NCBI RefSeq assembly: GCF_021021415.1
Contig: NZ_JAINWJ010000019.1
Span: 1 to 64,000, forward strand
DNA: 64,000 nucleotides
Reading direction: 5' to 3'
Origin: Martelella mediterranea
GTDB taxonomy: Bacteria; Pseudomonadota; Alphaproteobacteria; Rhizobiales; Rhizobiaceae
Shown here piece after piece: positions 17,029 through 26,009 of this stretch; the first letter of the stretch is position 1, and each line of letters opens with the position of its first letter. Both the position numbers and the translations under genes were made by a program. The notes beneath the pieces are model-generated. The model saw only the letters and a list, made by a program, of their open reading frames with translations, was not told the origin of the DNA and did no database searches.

Positions 17029-18768
17029 ATGATACCGACGCACGCGGATGTTGCCGTCATTGGCGGCGGCCCCGTCGGGCTGACCGCAGCAAGCCTGCTG
17101 GGCAGACTCGGCATCAATTGTGTTCTGTTCGAGCGGAACCAGACGACTGCCTTTCATCCGAAGGGTCACGTGGTGAATACCAGGACCATGGAGATTTTCC
17201 GGATGATGGGCATAGCCGAGGGCGTGGACGCGGAGGCGCTTCCCCTTGAACGACACGCCGGCATCGGGTTTGTCACCAGCCTTCTCGGCGATGAGATCGG
17301 CGCGATCAAGACGCGTAGCGATCCCGAATGGGCGCGCATCGAGCGCACTCAGAGCCCTGTCCTGAAGCGGTCATGCCCGCAGGACAGGCTGGAACCGGTG
17401 ATCCGCAACCATGCGGAGGGCTTTGAAAGCGTTTCACTGAATTTCGGCTGCAATGTCACCGGCATCGAACAGCATGATGATGGCGTCACGCTCAGCTGGG
17501 AAGATTCCGACGGCGCGTCCGGCACCACGCAGGCTAAATACGTGATTGCCGCGGACGGCACGCGCAGCGAAGCGCGCGACGCGGTCGGCCTCGGCATCAG
17601 CGGCGAGTCGATGGGGCAGCAGATCGGCATCTATTTCCACGCCGATCTTTGGGAGTATGTGAAGGACCGGCCTTACCTGCTCATGTGGATCTACAACGCC
17701 AGGACGTCGGGCGTGCTGATATCGCTGGATGGGCGCAATCGCTGGACCTACAATTTCGGCTATGCGGAAACCGAGACGCGGCACGATTTCACCGAGGAGC
17801 GCTGTCTGGAGATACTGCATGCGGTGATCGGGACGGATGATATCGACATCGAAATCAAGAACATCATGCCATGGCGCATGCAGGCGCGCATTGTCGATTC
17901 CATGTCGTCGGGGCGCGTCTTCTTTGCCGGCGATGCCGCGCATCCGTTGCCGCCCACGGGTGGGCAGGGGGTAAATACCGGTGTTGCCGATGTGCATAAT
18001 CTGGCGTGGAAACTGGATTTCGTGCTCAGGGGATTTGCGCCTGAAGGTCTGCTGGAGACCTATGACACGGAGCGCCGGCCGGTTGCCAAGTTCAATGTCG
18101 AGCAAAGCGCGCGCAACGCCCGGGCCATGGAGAAGAAGGGCCTGTCGGGAATGCTGTTCAATGACAGCAAGTTCCTGTCCAACATCGAGGGTCCCGCGGG
18201 CGCCGCGAACCGGGCCAGGCTCGCCGAGGGCATTCCGGAACAGCGCGCGCATTTCGACTATCCGGGCCAGACCTTCGGCTTTCACTATGACTCCAGCCTC
18301 GTGACGGGAGATGGCACGCCCGAGCCGCCGATCGAGGTGGAAACCTACACGCCGACGGCGCGTCCGGGTCACCGCGCGCCGCATATTCCGATCCGTTTCG
18401 AAGGCCGGGACATTTCGATCATCGACCTCTTCGATTTTGACGCCTTCACGCTTCTCGCGGGCCCGAAGGGGCAAGCCTGGAAGGTGGCGCTTGATGGCCT
18501 GGACGGCAAGTCACTGCCGAAGGTGAATGCCTATCTGGTTGGACATGGTCTCGATGTCGAAACCGATCTTGAAGCCTGGAAAGACCTGTATGGGGTCTCG
18601 GATGAAGGGGCGGTTCTCATCCGTCCCGATGGACATGTGGCGTGGCGCAGCTCCCGGGGCGGCGATGCTGATGCCCTGATTGCCGCGCTTTTCAGGTCGA
18701 TCGGCCGGAATTCCGCATCCGAAGATGAAATCGCTACGAGAAAGACCGTATTGAATGCCGCATCCTGA
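17029..18768 (+). CDS. FAD-dependent class A aromatic hydroxylase (MhpA/PheA type)
   Basis: This 579-residue flavoprotein monooxygenase has the N-terminal dinucleotide motif VIGGGPVGLTAASLLGRLG (residues about 8-26), the DG motif VIAADGTRSEARD and the GD motif FFAGDAAHPLPPTGGQGVNTG. Its long C-terminus (about 400-579, including IDLFDFDAFTLLAGPKG and VLIRPDGHVAWR) is the thioredoxin-like domain of the phenol-hydroxylase group. It uses NAD(P)H and O2 to hydroxylate a phenolic acid to a catechol or hydroquinone. ATG 17029 behind GCTGGAGG was chosen; the longer frame overlaps the FAH gene. Its stop overlaps the next gene's start by 14 bases, showing coupling. Substrate specificity is undetermined. 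Confidence 0.9.
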   Translation: MIPTHADVAVIGGGPVGLTAASLLGRLGINCVLFERNQTTAFHPKGHVVNTRTMEIFRMMGIAEGVDAEALPLERHAGIGFVTSLLGDEIGAIKTRSDPEWARIERTQSPVLKRSCPQDRLEPVIRNHAEGFESVSLNFGCNVTGIEQHDDGVTLSWEDSDGASGTTQAKYVIAADGTRSEARDAVGLGISGESMGQQIGIYFHADLWEYVKDRPYLLMWIYNARTSGVLISLDGRNRWTYNFGYAETETRHDFTEERCLEILHAVIGTDDIDIEIKNIMPWRMQARIVDSMSSGRVFFAGDAAHPLPPTGGQGVNTGVADVHNLAWKLDFVLRGFAPEGLLETYDTERRPVAKFNVEQSARNARAMEKKGLSGMLFNDSKFLSNIEGPAGAANRARLAEGIPEQRAHFDYPGQTFGFHYDSSLVTGDGTPEPPIEVETYTPTARPGHRAPHIPIRFEGRDISIIDLFDFDAFTLLAGPKGQAWKVALDGLDGKSLPKVNAYLVGHGLDVETDLEAWKDLYGVSDEGAVLIRPDGHVAWRSSRGGDADALIAALFRSIGRNSASEDEIATRKTVLNAAS

Positions 18769-19750
18769 GTATCAGACAGCAGTCATCATCAAAGAAGCGG
18801 GTGGTCCCGAAGTTCTCGTCGCCGAACAGGTGCCTGTCCAGAGCCCCGGCCCCGGCGAGGTGCTGATCCGGGTCTCCGCGGCCGGCGTGAACCGGCATGA
18901 CGTTCACCAGCGTGCGGCAGGAAAGCACAGCGACGGCCAGGCTGTTCCCGGCCTCGAGGTATGCGGCGAGGTCGTCGCCGCGGGCGAGGGCGTGCGCGGC
19001 GTGGCCGAAGGCGAGCGCGTCATGGCGCTGGTTCAGGGCGGCGGCTACGGCCAGTATGTCACGGCAAATGCGGGACTGGTGATGCCAGCGCCCGACACGC
19101 TTTCCGATGCCGAGGCGGCCGGCATTCCCGAGGCCGTTTTCACGACGTGGTGGAACTTCTTCAATCTCATGTCGCTTGAGAAGGACCAGTTCGCATTGTT
19201 TCACGGCGGTACAAGCGGCGTGGGTCACATCGCGCTGCAGGCCATGTCGGCGCTCGGGTATAATGTTCTGGCGACCTGCGGCAGCGAGAAGAAGGTGTCG
19301 GCCGCGCTGAATTTCGGCGCCAAAGCCGCCTTTCTCTACGATGATCCCGAACTTGCGGACAAGGTTCTGGCCGCCACCGGCGGCAAGGGCGTATCAGCGC
19401 TTCTGGACGTTTCCGCCGGCGCGCATGTGGCGCAGGATCTGAAGATGATGGCGCCGGACGGGATGATGGCGCATCTGTCCGGCGGCGGCGGCGCCTCCCT
19501 CAGCGTTCCGTTGCGCGACATCATGGCCAAGCGGATTCGCATCACCGGTTCGCTGCTGCGTCCGTTGCCGCTGGCGCGCAAGATCGAAGTCGCAAGGATG
19601 ATCCGCGCGGATGTCTGGCCGCTTCTCGGACGCCAGGTGCGGCCTCAGATCGAGGGCAGATTCGACTTCAGAAGAGCCGCCGATGCGCATCGCATGATGG
19701 AGAACAACAGCCATATCGGCAAGATCATCCTCGACGTCGTTCACGACTGA
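18755..19750 (+). CDS. Zinc-independent MDR oxidoreductase (NADPH:quinone reductase type)
   Basis: This 331-residue medium-chain reductase of the quinone-reductase branch has PGLEVCGEVVAAGEGV, the NAD(P) motif FHGGTSGVGHIALQAM (about residues 150-165) and a tail ending GKIILDVVHD. No structural or catalytic zinc Cys set is visible. The ATG at 18755 lies inside the end of the hydroxylase gene, so the two are coupled. It may reduce a quinone formed from the hydroxylated aromatic, or an enone intermediate. It is the last gene of the operon, followed by a GC-rich hairpin. Confidence 0.88.
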   Translation: MPHPEYQTAVIIKEAGGPEVLVAEQVPVQSPGPGEVLIRVSAAGVNRHDVHQRAAGKHSDGQAVPGLEVCGEVVAAGEGVRGVAEGERVMALVQGGGYGQYVTANAGLVMPAPDTLSDAEAAGIPEAVFTTWWNFFNLMSLEKDQFALFHGGTSGVGHIALQAMSALGYNVLATCGSEKKVSAALNFGAKAAFLYDDPELADKVLAATGGKGVSALLDVSAGAHVAQDLKMMAPDGMMAHLSGGGGASLSVPLRDIMAKRIRITGSLLRPLPLARKIEVARMIRADVWPLLGRQVRPQIEGRFDFRRAADAHRMMENNSHIGKIILDVVHD

Positions 19751-19773
19751 CAGGCTGACGCAGATATCTCCCG

Positions 19774-19795
19774 GGCGGCGGCTCAGTCCGCCGCC
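19774..19795 (+). terminator. GC-rich hairpin after the aromatic operon
   Basis: GGCGGCGG-6-CCGCCGCC forms an 8-bp stem 24 bases after the quinone reductase stop. There is no T-run directly behind it, so it may act as a weak terminator or 3' stabiliser. Confidence 0.5.
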
Positions 19796-19983
19796 GGCAT
19801 GCCGTGTTTGTGCGCCGCGCCTTTTATGGCTGATGGGTGTCTTCCCGATAGACGGGGTCAAGGCGGGCTTTGATCGATCGCCCGGCTTGGCATTGCCCCC
19901 GATTTTCCCATAATAGATGATCGCGGACGCGAAACATGCCACTGGACAAGCCCTGCGCTTGTGCATCCGGAGACGAGTTGAGA

Positions 19984-20748
19984 ATGGCCACCAAGGGCGG
20001 ATCACGCTACAAAAGGATTCTCGACCAGTTCACCGAAGACCGTCCGGCATGGACCGTGGCCGATCTGGCAGTGCAGCTGGAAACAGCCAGCAGCACCGTT
20101 TACAAATGGGTCGGAGAGCTTGTCGCGCTCGGTTTTCTGGAGGCCACGCTCGATGCCCAGTATCGGCTGGGTCCGGCGTTCCTGGAGTTCGAGCGCCGTT
20201 TGCGGCGTACGGACCCGTTGTTGCGGGCGGGCGAGGTATTCCTCACGGAGCTTGTCGAAAAGTCCGGGCTCGAGTGCACGGCAATTCTGGCGCGGCTTTA
20301 CGGCAACAAGGTCATGTGCGTCGCGGATGCGCATAGCGCGAACATGGAGTTGACGAGCAGTTTCGAACGTGGCCTGCCGATGCCTTTGACGAGGAGCGCC
20401 ACCTCGCGGGCCATCCTCTCCGTCATCGAGTCACGCCGCCTGAAGCGCTTCCTGCAGCGCGAAACCGAACTGAAGGGCCCGTCCCTGAGCCGGTTTCTCG
20501 AAGATGTTTTTGCTGCGCGCAAACAGGGATACTGGATCTCCCGCGGCGAGGTCGACCAAGGCGCGATCGGCATCGCGGTTCCGCTTTTCGACCGTCAATT
20601 GGGGCTCGAAGCGTCGCTCAGCCTGGTGGTGAAAACCGACAACGTGACCGAGGAAGAGCTTGGCAGAGTGACCGCTCTACTGACGCAGACCGTCGAGCGG
20701 ATACAGGCGTTTCTGGCGCAGCAGTATAAAGAGCCGGAAACGACATAG
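19984..20748 (+). CDS. IclR-family transcriptional regulator
   Basis: This 254-residue protein has a winged helix-turn-helix (about residues 5-65; WTVADLAVQLETASSTVYKWVGELVALGFLE) and the IclR effector domain (about 80-245; RSATSRAILSVI, GYWISRGEVDQGAIGIAVPLF). ATG 19984 is preferred to 19936 because a GGAGACGAG site lies upstream at usable distance and family members start near the helix-turn-helix. It follows the aromatic operon on the same strand and converges on the second VOC gene across a bidirectional terminator. It probably controls one of the two aromatic sets. Confidence 0.85.
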   Translation: MATKGGSRYKRILDQFTEDRPAWTVADLAVQLETASSTVYKWVGELVALGFLEATLDAQYRLGPAFLEFERRLRRTDPLLRAGEVFLTELVEKSGLECTAILARLYGNKVMCVADAHSANMELTSSFERGLPMPLTRSATSRAILSVIESRRLKRFLQRETELKGPSLSRFLEDVFAARKQGYWISRGEVDQGAIGIAVPLFDRQLGLEASLSLVVKTDNVTEEELGRVTALLTQTVERIQAFLAQQYKEPETT

Positions 20749-20753
20749 CGATT

Positions 20754-20786
20754 TCAGGGTTGCGGCTCCAAGGGCGGCAACCCTGA
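20754..20786. terminator. Bidirectional terminator between IclR and VOC genes
   Basis: TCAGGGTTGC and GCAACCCTGA form a perfect 10-bp stem with a 13-base loop. GAAAA follows on the plus strand and an A/T-rich stretch on the other side. It sits between two convergent stop codons. Confidence 0.75.
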
Positions 20787-20796
20787 GAAAACGGCG

Positions 20797-21663
20797 TTAT
20801 GACCGCAGAATGGCCTTGCCCCAGGTGTTCAGCGAGCGTGCTTCGTGGGGCCAGTCTTCGCATGGGCGGTCATGAATGACTTCAAGTTCGGCGGAGATTT
20901 CGATCCAGTTGCCATCCGGATCCGCGATGAACGCAAAAAGATTGTGCCCGGGTCCATGCCGGCCCGGCCCCCACATAAGCTGGATTCCCTTGCTGGCGAA
21001 ATGCTCGCACCAGTCGCGCAGGTAGCTCCATTCGCCGGCTTCGTAGGAATGGTGATCCATGCCCGTGCGGTCGCCGTCAAAGGCGGCGATGGTGTGGTGC
21101 TCGTGATTGGACGTCACGAAGATTGTCGCGATTGATCCGTCGTCGCGCACGACACGGTCAACCATGCGGAAGCCGAGCTTCTTGTGATAGAATTCATAAA
21201 AGCCCTCGATGTTCTGCGTCCGGTAGGTCATGTGCTGAACTGGCCCCCAGATGGGCGCTGCGGCATTGGCCCGCGGCCAGCCCATCGTCTTCACATAAGG
21301 GGCTTTCGACAGTCCGAACACGACGAGATGGCCGTCGTAATCGCGCACCGCAAAGGCGCCATCCTCGAAATAGGGAGACGGGTTGTCGAGGATTTCGACG
21401 CCCTGCGAGCGGGCGCGCTCGCGTATCATCTCCAGCCCATCGGCGTCGCGCACCGCAAGGCCGGAAAATCCGAGCTTCTTGTCCTCTCCTTTCAGGACAA
21501 TCATGCGGCGGGCCGGCCCTTCGCAACGCCACTGGGTGTCGGAGGTCTTCTCGACCTCCATCTGCATGGCGTCGCCGTAGAACGCGGCGAGCCTCTCCGG
21601 GTTCGCGCTCTCGAAGGCGACGTGGTGAAGATATGCGCCGGCTTGGGCGACGGTATCGGGCAT
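20797..21663 (-). CDS. Two-domain VOC-family dioxygenase (catechol 2,3-dioxygenase-like)
   Basis: This 288-residue protein has two VOC repeats. The C-terminal repeat carries the likely iron triad: His144 (PVQHMTYRTQN), His204/205 (GMDHHSYEAGEW) and Glu256 (DGNWIEISAELE). The HEHHTIAAF segment near 187-195 matches the BphC-type second shell. It is a second extradiol-type enzyme of the window, different in detail from the one at 15.1 kb. ATG 21663 is set by GAGGAG at 8 bases; the longer frame adds only five residues. It is divergent from the RraA/hydroxylase genes, with an inverted repeat between them, so the two units are probably co-regulated. Confidence 0.88.
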   Translation of the reverse strand: MPDTVAQAGAYLHHVAFESANPERLAAFYGDAMQMEVEKTSDTQWRCEGPARRMIVLKGEDKKLGFSGLAVRDADGLEMIRERARSQGVEILDNPSPYFEDGAFAVRDYDGHLVVFGLSKAPYVKTMGWPRANAAAPIWGPVQHMTYRTQNIEGFYEFYHKKLGFRMVDRVVRDDGSIATIFVTSNHEHHTIAAFDGDRTGMDHHSYEAGEWSYLRDWCEHFASKGIQLMWGPGRHGPGHNLFAFIADPDGNWIEISAELEVIHDRPCEDWPHEARSLNTWGKAILRS

Positions 21664-21688
21664 TTGTGCTCTCCTCAAAGTTTTTACG

Positions 21689-21721
21689 TTGCAATATTAT
21701 CTGAAAAAGAGAATACTGCAA
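21689..21721. promoter_or_regulatory. Inverted repeat TTGCAATATTATCT-5-AGAGAATACTGCAA
   Basis: The 14-base arms differ at two positions. The repeat lies between the divergent VOC dioxygenase and RraA-type genes, a typical place for an IclR operator. The dyad is palindromic and A/T-rich, unlike its surroundings. Confidence 0.65.
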
Positions 21722-21818
21722 ATGGATTGAGGGGCGAGACGCAAATCATCGATGCGCAAGACTTGCGAGGGGGCTCCCGGCGCAAGCGCCGCAACCCGGA
21801 AAGCAGGGGGGTAAAGCC

Positions 21819-22406
21819 TTGAAGAATAGCGAAGGAAACTTTCGCGCGGCGACATCCGCCGTTAGCCGGGCAACGGGTGCATCAGGCCCCGGGCCTGCAA
21901 TCAGTTGCGCCGATATATATGATACATTTCATGCCGAGCTGGGTGTCTGCAGCCTCCAGTTCAGAAGTCTCGGAAAGTGGGAGGCTTTCTTCGGGCCGGC
22001 GGAGACGGTCGCGACGTTCGAGGATCATACGCCGGTTCTCAAATGCGTTTCCGCTGCTGGCAACGGGCGGGTTCTCGTGGTGGACGGGAGGGGGTCGCTG
22101 ACGACCGGCGTGATGGGCGACCGGCTTGCGGAAATGGCGAGGATGAATGGCTGGGCCGGCGTCGTGATCAACGGCGCGGTTCGCGACAGCGCGGCCATTG
22201 ACGCCATGGCGTTTGGCGTGAAGGCGCTCGGCGCGACCGCAAGGCGGGGGTGGCAGGCGACTTCGGGCAGGTTCGGCGGACAACTGCGCTTCGGCGATAT
22301 CACCATTGATCGCGGCGACTGGATATATGCTGATCGGGATGCGGTTCTGGTCAGCAAATCGGAGCTGGACATGGCCCTCGTGAAGGGCGCCGCAGTAGCG
22401 GAATGA
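21819..22406 (+). CDS. RraA-like protein / HMG-CHA-type aldolase family
   Basis: This 195-residue protein has the RraA/MenG-like fold: LVVDGRGSLTTGVMGDRLAEMA with the glycine-rich ligand loop, then VVINGAVRDS with Arg122-Asp123, the catalytic pair of class II 4-hydroxy-4-methyl-2-oxoglutarate (HMG) aldolases. The start is TTG 21819 behind AGGGGGG; no nearby ATG is available, so the start is uncertain. Between aromatic-cleavage genes, retro-aldol release of pyruvate is the best guess. It lacks the HRGPYKDGPGEI insertion seen in the two RraA-like proteins at 33.6 and 43.6 kb, so it belongs to a different branch. Confidence 0.78.
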   Translation: MKNSEGNFRAATSAVSRATGASGPGPAISCADIYDTFHAELGVCSLQFRSLGKWEAFFGPAETVATFEDHTPVLKCVSAAGNGRVLVVDGRGSLTTGVMGDRLAEMARMNGWAGVVINGAVRDSAAIDAMAFGVKALGATARRGWQATSGRFGGQLRFGDITIDRGDWIYADRDAVLVSKSELDMALVKGAAVAE

Positions 22407-22526
22407 GATGCCGATAAAGCCGGAAAGGCGCAATGTGAGGGAGGCTCCTGACCCTTCAGGAGAAACGGGTCGCCGCGCCGCGCAGACCAATGCGTGGTAA
22501 TCGCGCGGCGGCAGGGAGGATTCCAC

Positions 22527-24170
22527 GTGACTACGGGTAGCAACATGACTGAAACGATAGAGACCGACGTGCTGATTGTCGGCGCGGGACCGGTGGGCCT
22601 GTCGCTGGCCAACGAGTTGGGATACCGTGCCGTCGATTATATCCTCGTGGAGGAGGGGGAAGGGAAGATCTTCTTCCCGGCCGGCGAGAATATCTTCTCC
22701 CGTACGATGGAGCATCTGCGCCGCTGGGGCATTGCCGATCGCGTGCGCTTCGGTGACGCGATATCGCCGGATTACCCGCGCAATATGGGGTTCTGCACCA
22801 CGCTGGAGGGCTGGCCTCTGGCGCTTTTCCCAGGGGTCTCAAACGCCGAAGCCCCGCAAAAGGACGTGCACTCGCCGGAAGGCGGGTTCTTCTACCCCAA
22901 GAAAGGGTTTGATCCCGCGCTTCGTGAGGCCGCTGAAGAAAAGGGCGGCGATTTGCGGTATGGCCACAGGCTGATTTCATTTAATCAGGACTCAGACTAT
23001 GTGACGAGCACCGTCGAAGACCTGCAAACCGGGGAAAGGCGTCAGATACGCAGCCGGTATCTTGCGGCCTGCGACGGCGCGCGCAGCACGGTCCGCAAAC
23101 AGCTTGGCATCAGCTACATCGGAAGCTTCGGCGAAGGCTTCAACTTTGCGGTCTATTTCCGCTGTCAGGGTCTGGGAGACAAACTCACTCGCTTGTTCGG
23201 GCGCAAGATGGCGCAGGTGCATACCGTATGTCACGCCAATCGCGCCTACATCACCGCGGTTGACGGCCGGGATGAATGGCGGTTCTCCATGTATACGGAG
23301 GAAAAACGGGATTTCGACCCGACAGACGTGGTGGCCGCGGTCATCGGCCCGGAGCTCGCCTTCGAGGTGATCCAGGCCCAGCCCTGGACGGGACACCGCG
23401 TGGTGGCGGAGCGCTATCGCGATAATCGCGCGTTTCTGCTGGGCGATGCAAATCATCTGCGCTGGCCGAAGGGCGGTTTCGGCGCCAACACCGGCATCGG
23501 CGATGCCGTGGACCTGGGCTGGAAGCTTGCCGCGCGATTGCAGGGATGGGGCGGAGAAGCCCTGCTGGACAGCTATGAGGCCGAACGGCGGCCGATCGCC
23601 ATACGCAATACCAACGAGGCGGCCAACAACCGGGTGTTCGACAGCATGATCGCGCCGGAGCCGCATGTGGAAGAGGCCGGCGAAGAAGGCGCGGAAGCAC
23701 GCCAGCGCTTGAGAGACCGTCTCTTTGCCCTGCGCTACCGGGAGTTCGCGACAGCCGGCATACAATTGGGACACCGCTATCGCCAGTCGCCGGTCTGCGT
23801 TCCGGACAACAGTCTTGAGCCGCCGGACGATCACATGCTCTATCGCCCGTCAACATATCCCGGCGGTCGGGCGCCGCATGCCTGGATGAATGATGGCCGC
23901 TCCACGCTCGACCTGTTCGGCAAGGCCTATGTCCTGATGGTTTTCGGCACGATAGCGGGAACCGATGCGTTTCTGGCCGAAGCCAAACGAATGGGCATAC
24001 CTGCCGGCATGCATCTGATCGAGGAGGAGGAAATCGGCGCGCTCTACGAAAAGCCGCTGGTGCTGGTGCGGCCGGACGGGCATGTCTGCTGGCGCGGCGA
24101 ACAGGTTCCCGAAGCAATGACGGAATTGTGGAACACGGTCACGGGCCGGCGTTGCGCCGAGGAACCGTAA
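22527..24170 (+). CDS. FAD-dependent class A aromatic hydroxylase
   Basis: This 547-residue flavoprotein monooxygenase is a second member of the phenol/3-hydroxyphenylpropionate hydroxylase group. It has the dinucleotide motif VLIVGAGPVGLSLANELG, the DG motif LAACDGARSTVRKQLG, the GD-type motif FLLGDANHLRWPKGGFGANTGIGDAVDLGW, and a C-terminal thioredoxin-like part (LDLFGKAYVLMVFG .. VLVRPDGHVCWRG). GTG 22527 was chosen because AGGGAGGA ends six bases before it; ATG 22545 has no ribosome site. The GD motif has Ala-Asn instead of the common Ala-Ala before His. It follows the RraA gene and precedes an IclR gene on the same strand. Confidence 0.88.
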   Translation: MTTGSNMTETIETDVLIVGAGPVGLSLANELGYRAVDYILVEEGEGKIFFPAGENIFSRTMEHLRRWGIADRVRFGDAISPDYPRNMGFCTTLEGWPLALFPGVSNAEAPQKDVHSPEGGFFYPKKGFDPALREAAEEKGGDLRYGHRLISFNQDSDYVTSTVEDLQTGERRQIRSRYLAACDGARSTVRKQLGISYIGSFGEGFNFAVYFRCQGLGDKLTRLFGRKMAQVHTVCHANRAYITAVDGRDEWRFSMYTEEKRDFDPTDVVAAVIGPELAFEVIQAQPWTGHRVVAERYRDNRAFLLGDANHLRWPKGGFGANTGIGDAVDLGWKLAARLQGWGGEALLDSYEAERRPIAIRNTNEAANNRVFDSMIAPEPHVEEAGEEGAEARQRLRDRLFALRYREFATAGIQLGHRYRQSPVCVPDNSLEPPDDHMLYRPSTYPGGRAPHAWMNDGRSTLDLFGKAYVLMVFGTIAGTDAFLAEAKRMGIPAGMHLIEEEEIGALYEKPLVLVRPDGHVCWRGEQVPEAMTELWNTVTGRRCAEEP

Positions 24171-24321
24171 ATGCGCCGCAGGCGCGGCTGCTGTTGTCCG
24201 GTCCCGTGCTGACGTTCGGGAGCCGGCGGATCGCCGCGTCAAACCTTTACCGTGGCCACCGCCCATGCGATATCTCGTCTGGAAGCGGCCGATCTCCACA
24301 ACGCGCGGGTCTGTAGCAAAG

Positions 24322-25116
24322 ATGAGCCAACTCAATCACGTGCGATCGTTGCAGCGCGGCATTGCGATCCTACAGATCATAAACCAGAAGAACGGCCTGA
24401 AGGCCGCTGAAATCGCCGCGATCGCGGACATCCCGCGGCCGACGGTCTATCGGCTTCTGGAAACGCTGGAGCAGATGCGCCTGATCGTGAAGGATCAGAC
24501 GAGCGACAGCTGGCGCGTTGCCATTCACGCGAAATCGCTCAGCTCCGGTTTCCGCGACGAGGACTGGGTCATTCAAACCGCGGTGCCCGAGATGGTGCGG
24601 CTGGGTCGCCAGGTTCTGTGGCCGCTTGATCTGGTCGCATTTCGCAATTCTGTCATGGAGATCCGGGAATCCACGCATAATTTCAGTCCGTATTCCCTGG
24701 ATCACGGCATGGTTGGCCTGGGCCTGCCCGTGCTGGGCAGTTCCAGCGGGCGCGCCTATCTGGCCTTCTCCCCGGATGACGAGCGGGAGCATGTTCTGGC
24801 CGGCCTGAGCGTTGAGCTGGGCGTTGAGCCGCCCTTCATGACCGTGGACGGCCCCTTGGAAAAGATATTGGGAGAATGCAGAGATCTGGGGGTCGGGTTT
24901 CGCCGCGAGGGCTTTCGCAGCGGAACCATGAGCATTTCGGCCCCGGTGGTTTTCAGAAAGCGTGTGATTGCGTGCCTGACGATGGTCTGGATCAAGTCGG
25001 CGCTGAGCTTTGAATCAGCCGTGGCCAGCTATCGCGAACCGCTCATCGAAGCCGCCAACAGGATCTCCGCCCAGGTCGAAAAGCTGGAATACGAGATCGA
25101 GGAACTCGGCGATTGA
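24322..25116 (+). CDS. IclR-family transcriptional regulator (MhpR-like)
   Basis: This 264-residue IclR protein has a helix-turn-helix at about residues 5-65 (VRSLQRGIAILQIINQKNG.., IPRPTVYRLLETLEQM) and an effector domain beyond (SSSGRAYLAFSPDDERE, GFRREGFRSGTMSISAPVVF). Its overall look is closest to MhpR-type activators of phenylpropionate catabolism. ATG 24322 was picked over 24265 because it lies just before the conserved region; the ribosome site is weak. It follows the second hydroxylase in the same direction and is the likely regulator of that set. Confidence 0.82.
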   Translation: MSQLNHVRSLQRGIAILQIINQKNGLKAAEIAAIADIPRPTVYRLLETLEQMRLIVKDQTSDSWRVAIHAKSLSSGFRDEDWVIQTAVPEMVRLGRQVLWPLDLVAFRNSVMEIRESTHNFSPYSLDHGMVGLGLPVLGSSSGRAYLAFSPDDEREHVLAGLSVELGVEPPFMTVDGPLEKILGECRDLGVGFRREGFRSGTMSISAPVVFRKRVIACLTMVWIKSALSFESAVASYREPLIEAANRISAQVEKLEYEIEELGD

Positions 25117-25159
25117 TTTCTCCTGCATGCGCTCACTGTCGGCGCGCGAGAGGAGGGGT

Positions 25160-25192
25160 GGCGCTGCCCCTTATCAAAACGGGGACAGCGCC
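25160..25192. terminator. Hairpin between convergent IclR and GST genes
   Basis: GGCGCTGCCCC and GGGGACAGCGCC form a stem with one bulge around a 10-base A/T-rich loop. It lies between two convergent stop codons and can serve both. Confidence 0.6.
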
Positions 25193-25200
25193 CGAACGCT

Positions 25201-25866
25201 TCAGAGTTTCGAAGCGTCGATATTCAGCTTGTTGTCCGTGACAGCCGCCCGCTCACGCGTCAGCGCGCGCTGGAACGAAGGACGCGCGCGAACGCGCTCG
25301 GCATGGGCTGCCAGCGCGGGATAGTCCTCCAGGTTGAACGCGCCCTTGGCCGCCGTGGAGAACACCCAGTAAAGATAGACATCGACGATCGACCATTGCT
25401 CGCCGTACCACCATGTGGACGTCGACAGCGTTTCTTCGACGAAGCGCGCTTCCTTGTTCAGCTTCTCCAGACCGTCCTCGGCAATGCCGCTGACATCGCC
25501 CTTGGTCCATTTTTTGGGATTTCGGATCTGGCGTACCATCGGATGCAGCATGCTGGCGCACCAGGCAAGGTCGCTCAGTCCGCGGGCATCATCAAAAAAG
25601 TCGCCGCTGCGCGGCAACAGGGCCGCGTCGGGGAAGGTCTGATGCAGGTAGAACAAAATTGCCGGATTCTCGGTCAGGGTCTTGCCGTCAACCGAGAGTG
25701 CCGGAACCTTCGCCTTCCGGTTCTGCGCGATGTAGTCGGGGCTATATTGCTGATCCGCGCGGATATCGATCCAGCGATCAAGATAGGGCGCACCTGCCTC
25801 CTCGAGCGCTGTCAACGTTACGCGTGAGCACGCGCCAGGATAGGCATATAGTACGGTTTGGCTCAT
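25201..25866 (-). CDS. Glutathione S-transferase family protein
   Basis: This 221-residue GST has an N-terminal thioredoxin fold (VLYAYPGACSRVTLTALEEAG; Cys13 matches the beta-class active-site Cys region, PGACS) and a glutathione-binding VPALSVDGKTLTENPAILFYL. An all-helical C-terminal domain follows from about residue 90. GSTs in aromatic clusters act as isomerases (maleylpyruvate type), dehalogenases or ether-cleaving enzymes. Its place next to two aromatic operons suggests such a role, but the substrate is open. It converges on the IclR gene across a hairpin. Confidence 0.85.
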   Translation of the reverse strand: MSQTVLYAYPGACSRVTLTALEEAGAPYLDRWIDIRADQQYSPDYIAQNRKAKVPALSVDGKTLTENPAILFYLHQTFPDAALLPRSGDFFDDARGLSDLAWCASMLHPMVRQIRNPKKWTKGDVSGIAEDGLEKLNKEARFVEETLSTSTWWYGEQWSIVDVYLYWVFSTAAKGAFNLEDYPALAAHAERVRARPSFQRALTRERAAVTDNKLNIDASKL

Positions 25867-26009
25867 GTGTGTCCTCCTCCGGATACGAATTAATCGATTG
25901 GCGTGATTGATATCGGCGGGCGTTGGCCGTGAGTGCGGCGCGTGGGCCGCCGGATGGCTGGAGCGGCCGTGTCATTGGCTGCGTTTAGGCTGGGATGATC
26001 ATGCCCGGT
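25867..26009. other. Spacer between GST and GntR genes
   Basis: This 143-base gap holds the GST promoter region and the 3' end of the GntR gene. No repeat stands out. Confidence 0.4.
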
